Below are positions 20,210 through 26,576 of a stretch of 26,576 nucleotides of DNA, one piece after another. Origin of the DNA: Aphanomyces cochlioides. Lineage: Eukaryota > Oomycota > Saprolegniomycetes > Saprolegniales > Verrucalvaceae. Location of the stretch: positions 1 to 26,576 of the forward strand of contig JAHQRK010000091.1 in assembly GCA_019828595.1 (NCBI GenBank), in the 5' to 3' direction. The position numbers and the translations under genes are program-made. Below the pieces are notes generated by a model, which was not told where the DNA came from, searched no databases, and saw only the letters and a program-made list of their open reading frames with translations. Each line of letters starts with the position of its first letter. Positions within the stretch are counted from its first letter, which is position 1.

Positions 20210-20641
20210 ACTTCCTCCTGTTTTCCCATCAAACACAAATACAAAATTTTATCGTCACGCACACACATCGACACACTATTTCACCCCTCACACACACCAC
20301 GCGCTCACACAAACCATATCCTACACACCACTCTCATACCGCACAACCCTGCTATCTAACACCACAGCGAACATTCTCTTGCCTTACCCACGTCAGCCAT
20401 CTCGGCTTGACATTATCTTCAGCAGACACAAGCATGGCCAAGTCTCTGGCCGTTCATAGCCAAACAGAGGTGCACACAAACTCAACGAGCGAGCTTGTGC
20501 AGTCTATGAAATTGATGTGTTAAAGATGAAAAGAAGTGGCCACGACTCGTGGTATTGGTGTAAACATGGCAGGTCGGACGTTAAAATGGCAGGCGGGAGA
20601 ATGGAAAAAGTTGGAAAGTGGAGGGAAAAGTGGGAAAAAGA

Positions 20642-20712
20642 TAGCACTTCTTGGTTTCGATCCAAGGACCTTTGGGTATGAGCCCAACACGCTTCCTCTG
20701 CGCCAAAGTGCT
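20642..20712 (-). pseudogene. Initiator tRNA-Met copy 41, 6-base anticodon loop
   Basis: It is 71 bp long. One A after the anticodon is missing (CTCATA), giving a 6-base loop. Stems are intact. Terminators T5/T4. Confidence 0.7.
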
Positions 20713-21148
20713 ACTTCCTCCTGTTTTCCCGTCAAACACAAATACAAAATTTTATCGTCACACACACATCGACACACTATTTCACCCCTCACACACACCA
20801 CGCGCTCACACAAACCATATCCTACACACCACTCTCATACCGCACAACCCTGCTCTAACACCACAGCGAACATTCTCTTGCCTTACCCACGTCAGCCATC
20901 TCGGCTTGACATTAGTCTTCAGCAGACACAACATGGCCAATCCCTGGCCGTTCATAGCCAAACAGAGGCATGCACACAAACTCAACGAGCGAGCTTGTGC
21001 AGTCTATGAAATTGATGTGTTTTAAAGATGAAAAGAAGTGGCCACGACTCGTGGTATTGGTGTAAACATGGCAGGTCGGACGTTAAAATGGCAGGCGGGA
21101 GAATGGAAAAAGTTGGAAAGTGAAGAGGAGAAAAAAGTGGGAAAAAGA

Positions 21149-21219
21149 TAGCACTTCTTGGTTCGATCCAAGGACCTTTGGGTTATGAGCCCAACACGCT
21201 TCCTCTGCGCCAAAGTGCT
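21149..21219 (-). pseudogene. Initiator tRNA-Met copy 42, 6-base T-loop
   Basis: It is 71 bp long. One A of the AAA in the T-loop is lost (GGATCGAACC), shortening the B box, as in copies 1 and 45. Terminators T5/T6. Confidence 0.7.
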
Positions 21220-21664
21220 ACTTCCTCCTGTTTTCCCGTCAAACACAAATACAAAATTTTATCGTCACGCACACACATCGACACACTATTTCACCCCTCA
21301 CACACACCACGCGCTCACACAAACCATATCCTACACACCACTCTCATACCGCACAACCCTGCTATCTAACACCACAGCGAACATTCTCTTGCCTTACCCA
21401 CGTCAGCCATCTCGGCTTGACGTTAGTCTTCAGCAGACACAAGCATCAGCAGAGTGTTCTGGCCGTTCATAGCCAAACAGAGGCATGCACACAAACTCAA
21501 CGAGCGAGCTTGTGCAAGTCTGTTGAAATTGATGTGTTTTTAAAGATGAATAGAAGTGGCCATGACTCGTGGTATTGGTGTAAACGTGGCAGGTCGGACG
21601 TTAAAATGGCAGGCGGGAGAATGGAAAAAGTTGGAAAGTGGAGGAGAAAAAAGTGGGAAAAAGA

Positions 21665-21736
21665 TAGCACTTCTTGGTTTAGATCCAAGGACCTTTGGGT
21701 TATGAGCCCAACACGCTTCCTCTGCGCCAAAGTGCT
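21665..21736 (-). pseudogene. Initiator tRNA-Met copy 43, B-box G57 to T
   Basis: The length is a full 72 bp and all stems are intact, but the T-loop reads ATCTAAA. G57 is conserved in the B box, so TFIIIC binding and the D/T-loop contact may suffer. The same substitution occurs in copy 44. It may still be transcribed weakly. Terminators T5/T6. Confidence 0.6.
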
Positions 21737-22173
21737 ACTTCCTCCTGTTTTCCCGTCAAACACAAATACAAAATTTTATCGTCACGCACACACATCGACA
21801 CACTATTTCACCCCTCACACACACCACGCGCTCACACAAACCATATCCTACACACCACTCTCATACCGCACAACCCTGCTATCTAACACCACAGCGAACA
21901 TTCTCTTGCCTTACCCACGTCAGCCATCTCGGCTTGACATTAGTCTTCAGCAGACACAAGCATGGCCAAGTCTCTGGCCGTCATAGCCAAACAGAGGCAT
22001 GCACACAAACTCAACGAGCGAGCTTGTGCAGTCTATGAAATTGATGTGTTTTTAAAGATGAAAAGAAGTGGCCATGACTCGTGGTATTGGTGTAAACATG
22101 GCAGGTCGGACGTTAAAATGGCAGGCGGGAGAATGGAAAAAGTTGGAAAGTGGAGGGAGAAAGTGGAAAAAGA

Positions 22174-22247
22174 TAGCACTTCTTGGTTTAGATCTCCAAG
22201 GACCTTTGGGTTATGAGCCCAACACGCTTCCTCTGCGCCAAAGTGCT
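22174..22247 (-). pseudogene. Initiator tRNA-Met copy 44, T-arm insertion
   Basis: It is 74 bp long. It shares G57 to T with copy 43 and also has a 2-base insertion at the stem/loop join of the T-arm. Terminators T5/T3, CCAC linker. Confidence 0.75.
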
Positions 22248-22686
22248 ACTTCCTCCTGTTTTCCCGTCAAACACAAATACAAAATTTTATCGTCACGCAC
22301 ACACATCGACACACTATTTCACCCCTCACACACACCACGCGCTCACACAAACCATATCCTACACACCACTCATACCGCACAACCCTGCTATCTAACACCA
22401 CAGCGAACATTCTCTTGCCTTACCCACGTCAGCCATCTCGGCTTGACATTAGTCTTCAGCAGACACAAGCATGGCCAAGTCTCTGGCCGTTCATAGCCAA
22501 ACAGAGGCATGCACACAAACTCAACGAGCGAGCTTGTGCAGTCTATGAAATTGATGTGTTTTTAAAGATGAAAAGAAGTGGCCACGACTCGTGGTATTGG
22601 TGTAAACATGGCAGGTCGGACGTTAAAATGGCAGGCGGGAGAATGGAAAAAGTTGGAAAGTGGAGGGAAAAAAAATGGGAAAAAGA

Positions 22687-22757
22687 TAGCACTTCTTGGT
22701 TCGATCCAAGGACCTTTGGGTTATGAGCCCAACACGCTTCCTCTGCGCCAAAGTGCT
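22687..22757 (-). pseudogene. Initiator tRNA-Met copy 45, 6-base T-loop
   Basis: It is 71 bp long, with one A lost from the T-loop. Terminators T5/T8. The upstream CA-rich block also has several deletions (22868-22885). Confidence 0.7.
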
Positions 22758-23200
22758 ACTTCCTCCTGTTTTCCCGTCAAACACAAATACAAAATTTTAT
22801 CGTCACGCACACACATCGACACACTATTTCACCCCTCACACACACCACGCGCTCACACAAACCATATCCTCACACCACTCATCCGCACAACCCTGCTATC
22901 TAACACCACAGCGAACATTCTCTTGCCTTACCCACGTCAGCCATCTCGGCTTGACATTAGTCTTCAGCAGACACAAGCATGGCCAAGTCTCTGGCCGTTC
23001 ATAGCCAAACAGAGGCATGCACACAAACTCAACGAGCAGACTTGTGCAGTCTATGAAATTGATGTGTTTTTAAAGATGAAAAGAAGTGGCCATGACTCGT
23101 GGTATTGGTGTAAACATGGCAGGTCGGACGTTAAAATGGCAGGCGGGAGAATGGAAAAAGTTGGAAAGTGAAGAAGGAAGAAAAAAAAGTGGGAAAAAGA

Positions 23201-23271
23201 TAGCACTTCTTGGTTTCGATCCAAGGACCTTTGGTTATGAGCCCAACACGCTTCCTCTGCGCCAAAGTGCT
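23201..23271 (-). pseudogene. Initiator tRNA-Met copy 46, anticodon-stem deletion
   Basis: It is 71 bp long, with the same CCC-to-CC loss as copy 36. Terminators T5/T8. Confidence 0.7.
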
Positions 23272-23720
23272 ACTTCCTCCTGTTTTTCCCGTCAAACACA
23301 AATACAAAATTTTATCGTCACGCACACACATCGACACACTATTTCACCCCTCACACACACCACGCGCTCACACAAACCATATCCTACACACCACTCTCAT
23401 ACCGCACAACCCTGCTATCTAACACCACAGCGAACATTCTCTTGCCTTACCCACGTAGGCCATCGGCTTGACATTAGTCTTGCAGCAGACACAAGCATGG
23501 CCAAGTCTCTTTGGCCGTTCATTGCCAAACAGAGGTATGCACACAAACTCAACGAGCGACTTATGCGGTGCTGTGAAATTGATGTGTTTTTAGAGGTGAA
23601 AAAGAAGTGGCCACGACTCGTGGTACTGGTGTGAACATGGCAGGTCGGACGTTAAAATGGCAGGCGGGAGAATGGAAAAAGTTGGAAAGTGGAAGAGGAG
23701 AAAAAAAAGTGGGAAAAAGA

Positions 23721-23794
23721 TAGCACTTCTTGGTTTCAATCCAAGGACATTTGGGTTATGAGCCCAACACGCTTCCTCCTGTTGCCAAAGTGCT
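23721..23794 (-). pseudogene. Initiator tRNA-Met copy 47, B-box C56 to T and altered D-arm
   Basis: It is 74 bp long. The T-loop reads ATTGAAA, the variable region has G to T, and the D-arm has an insertion and substitutions that destroy the A box. Anticodon arm and acceptor stem are intact. Terminators T5/T8. Confidence 0.8.
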
Positions 23795-24234
23795 CTTATT
23801 CCTCCTGTTTTCCCGTCAAACACAAATACAAAATTTTATCGTCACGCACACACATCGACACACTATTTCACCCCTCACACACACCACGCGCTCACACAAA
23901 CCATATCCTACACACCACTCTCATACCGCACAACCCTGCTATCTAACACCAGCAGCGAACATCTCTCTTGCCTTACCCACATCAGCCATCTCGGCTTGAC
24001 ATTAGTCTTCAGCAGACACAAGCATGGCCAAGTCTCTGGCCGTTCATAGCCAAACAGAGGCATGCACACAAACTCAACGAGCGAGCTTGTGCAGTCTATG
24101 AAATTGATGTGTTTTTAAAGATGAAAAGAAGTGCCACGACTAGTGGTATTGGTGTAAACATGGCAGGTCGGACGTTAAAATGGCAGGCGGGAGAATGGAA
24201 AAAGTTGGAAAGTGGAGGAGAAAATCAAAAAAGA

Positions 24235-24306
24235 TAGCACTTCTTTGGTTTCAATCCAAGGACCTTTGGGTTATGAGCCCAACACGCTTCCTCTCGCCAA
24301 AGTGCT
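24235..24306 (-). pseudogene. Initiator tRNA-Met copy 48, C56 to T with compensating indels
   Basis: It is 72 bp long, but only because an extra A between T-stem and acceptor stem offsets a lost D-arm base. C56 is T. The terminal linker is changed, giving T6 then T4. The CA-rich block of this unit is unchanged. Confidence 0.75.
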
Positions 24307-24759
24307 ACTTCCTACCTCTTTCCCGTAGAACACAAATCAAAATTTTATCGTCACGCACACACATCGACACACTATTTCACCCCTCACACACACCACGCGC
24401 TCACACAAACCATATCCTACACACCACTCTCATACCGCACAACCCTGCTATCTAACACCACAGCGAACATTCTCTTGCCTTACCCACATTCAGCCATCTC
24501 GGCTTGACATTAGTCTTCAGCAGACACCAAGCATGGCCAAGTCTTGGCCATTCAGTGGCCAAACAAGAGCATGCACACAAACTCAACGAGCGAGCTTGTG
24601 CAGGTATTGTGCTGAAATTGATGTGTTTTTAAAGATGAAAAGAAGTGGCCATGACTCGTGGTATTGGTGTGAAGCGTTGGCGGCGTATGGAGTCGTTAAA
24701 ATGGCAGGCGAAGGAGAAATGGAAAAAAGTTGGAAAGTGGAGGAGAAATTGGAAAAAGA

Positions 24760-24830
24760 TAGCACTTCTTGGTTTCAATCCAAGGACCTTTGGTTTATGA
24801 GCCAACACGCTTCCTCTGCGCCAAAGTGCT
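24760..24830 (-). pseudogene. Initiator tRNA-Met copy 49, anticodon stem altered, C56 to T
   Basis: It is 71 bp long. The anticodon arm reads TTGG-CTCATAAA-CCAA, a 4-bp stem with an 8-base loop; the deletion and substitution still leave the two sides complementary. C56 is T. Terminators T5/T3. Confidence 0.75.
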
Positions 24831-25283
24831 ACTTCCTCCTGTTTTCCCGTCAAACACAAATACAAAATTTTATCGTCACGCACACACATCGACACACTAT
24901 TTGGCCCCTCTCACACACACCACGCGCTCACACAAACCATATCCTACACACCACTCTCATACCGCCACAACCCTGCTATGTAACACCACAGCGAACATTC
25001 TCTTGCCTTACCACGTCAGCCATCTCGGCTTGACATTATCTCAGCAGCAGACACAAGCATGGCCAAGTCTCTGGCCGTTCATAGCCAAACAGAGGTATGC
25101 ACCAAACTCAACGAGCGAGCTTGTGCAGTCTATGAAATTGATGTGTTTTTAAAGATGAAGAAAAAGGGCCATGACTCGTGGTGCTGGTGTAAACACGGCA
25201 GGTCGGACGTTGAAATGGCAGGCGGGAAAATGGAAAAAGTTGAAAAGTGAAAGGAGAAAGAGAGAGAAGAAATCGAAGAAAGA

Positions 25284-25359
25284 TCAGCTTCTTCGTTTGA
25301 TCAAGGTCCTTTGGGTATGAGGCTTCAGCAGGCGTTACCACTTCTATCGCCAAAGTGCT
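25284..25359 (-). pseudogene. Initiator tRNA-Met copy 50, nearly unrecognisable
   Basis: Only the 5' acceptor strand (AGCACTT), the start of the A box, and fragments of the T-arm and anticodon region remain. No T5 terminator survives. The CA-rich block upstream (about 25405-25500) is nearly unchanged, in contrast to the gene. Confidence 0.75.
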
Positions 25360-25800
25360 TCTACTCCTTATGTTTTAGTCAAACACAAATACGAGAAAAT
25401 TTTATCGTCACGCACACACATCGACACACTATTTCACCCTCACACACACCACGCGCTCACACAAACCATATCCTACACACCACTCTCATACCGCACAACC
25501 CTGCTATCTAACACCACAGCGAACATTCTCTTGCCTTACCCACGTCAGCCATCTCGGCTTGACATTAGTCTTCAGCAGACACAAGCATGGCCAAGTCTCT
25601 GGCCATTCATAGCCAAACAGAGCATGCACACAAACTCAACGAGCGAGCTTGTGCAGTCTATGAAATTGATGTGTTTTTAAAGATGAAAAGAAGTGGCCAC
25701 GACTCGTGGTATTGGTGTAAACATGGCAGGTCGGACGTTAAAAATGGCAGGCGGGAGAATGAAAAAGTTGGAAAGTGGAGGAGAAAAAGTGGGAAAAAGA

Positions 25801-25873
25801 TAGCACTTCTTGGTTTCGATCCAAGGACCTTTGGGTTCATGAGCCCAACACGCTTCCTCTGCGCCAAAGTGCT
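25801..25873 (-). pseudogene. Initiator tRNA-Met copy 51, 8-base anticodon loop
   Basis: It is 73 bp long. One G is inserted after the anticodon (CTCATGAA). All else matches. Terminators T5/T5. Confidence 0.7.
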
Positions 25874-26320
25874 ACTTCCTCCTGTTTTCCCGTCAACACA
25901 AATACAAAATTTTATCGTCACGCACACACATCGACACACTATTTCACCCCTCACACACACCACGCGCTCACACAAACCATATCCTACACACCACTCTCAT
26001 ACCGCAAACCCTGCTATCTAACACCACAGCGAACATTCTCTTGCCTTACCACGTCAGCCATCTCGGCTTGACATTAGTCTTCAGCAGACACAAGCATGGC
26101 CAAGTCTCTGGCCGTTCACAGCCAAACAGAGCATGCACACAAACTCAACGAGCGAGCTTGTGCAGTCTATGAAATTGATGTGTTTTTAAAGATGAAAAGA
26201 AGTGGCCATGACTCGTGGTATTGGTGTAAACATGGCAGGTCGGACGTTAAAATGGCAGGCGGGAGAATGGAAAAAGTTGGAAAGTGGAGGGAGAAAAAGT
26301 GGGAAAAAGATAGCACTTCT

Positions 26321-26392
26321 TGGTTTCGATCCAAGGACCTTTGGGTTATGAGCCCAACACGCTTCCTCTGCGCCAAAGTGCTACTTCCTCCT
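26321..26392 (-). tRNA. tRNA-iMet-CAT: Initiator tRNA-Met, copy 52, intact; last in window
   Basis: Full-length reference sequence. Terminators T5/T5. The 5' flank has lost two bases near 26398-26402. The unit continues to the window end. Confidence 0.93.
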
Positions 26393-26576
26393 GTTTTCCG
26401 TAAACACAAATACAAAATTTTATCGTCACGCACACACATCGACACACTATTTCACCCCTCACACACACCACGCGCTCACACAAACCATATCCTACACACC
26501 ACTCTCATACCGCACAACCCTGCTATCTAACACCACAGCGAACATTCTCTTGCCTTACCCACGTCAGCCATCTCGG

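Larger units (their letters stand above)
1..26576 (-). repeat. Tandem array of ~514-bp units, each with one initiator tRNA-Met gene
   Basis: The same unit recurs head to tail 52 times with no interruption by other sequence. Spacing between successive tRNA copies is 413-549 bp and averages 511 bp over the window and 514 bp in the core. All tRNA copies point the same way (minus). Both window ends lie inside a unit, so neither array boundary is visible. No transposase, reverse transcriptase, LTR or other mobile-element gene is present. The structure fits growth by unequal crossing-over and homogenisation by gene conversion. Confidence 0.97.
18109..26576 (-). repeat. Right block: copies 36-52, many small indels
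   Basis: Only copies 37, 40 and 52 have an intact tRNA. The others carry mostly 1-2 base deletions or insertions, plus shared substitutions. The spacers also show many single-base deletions, often in homopolymers. Bases 26393-26576 are the final partial spacer. Real decay near an array edge and uncorrected long-read error are both possible; substitutions shared between copies favour at least some real divergence. Confidence 0.8.

Noticed and set aside
1..26576. CRISPR array
   Set aside because: Repeats are ~514 bp with near-identical intervening sequence rather than short repeats with unique spacers, and the tRNA is eukaryotic.
1..26576. tRNA-derived SINE family
   Set aside because: Copies are strictly tandem with no target-site duplications or 3' tail, and the tRNA is full length with a paired acceptor stem, unlike a SINE head.

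Overview
The whole window is one head-to-tail tandem array. A unit of about 514 bp recurs 52 times, and the array continues past both ends of the window. Each unit carries one 72-bp initiator tRNA-Met gene (anticodon CAT) on the minus strand. I see no protein-coding gene. The long open frames on both strands are stop-poor passages through the repeat.

The organism is a eukaryote. The tRNA has the eukaryotic initiator hallmarks: an A1:T72 pair, three G:C pairs closing the anticodon stem, T-loop ATCGAAA (A54 and A60), A20, no encoded CCA, internal A and B boxes, and a T-run just 3' of the gene as expected for RNA polymerase III. Position 33 is T, as in budding yeast; classical animal initiators have C33. 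I cannot name the species.

Layout. Left block (about 1-6284, copies 1-12): eight intact genes and four decayed ones, including a badly diverged stretch near 5040-5960 and a short 413-bp unit. Core (6285-18108, copies 13-35): 23 consecutive intact, identical genes in near-identical units of 510-517 bp, differing mainly in one purine/A-run. Right block (18109-26576, copies 36-52): three intact genes and fourteen with small indels or substitutions, and one nearly unrecognisable copy at 25284-25359. In total 34 of 52 copies are intact.

Reading one unit along the tRNA (minus) strand, the order is: a spacer with small palindromes, a GT-rich block that is C-poor (CA-rich on plus), a TATA-like AT patch about 34-43 bp upstream, the tRNA gene, a 2-nt trailer, a T5 run, then a second T-run of variable length. 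If the intact copies are transcribed, this locus is a large dose of translation-initiator tRNA. It could alternatively be a satellite derived from such a gene, or a dense series of TFIIIC-binding B boxes.
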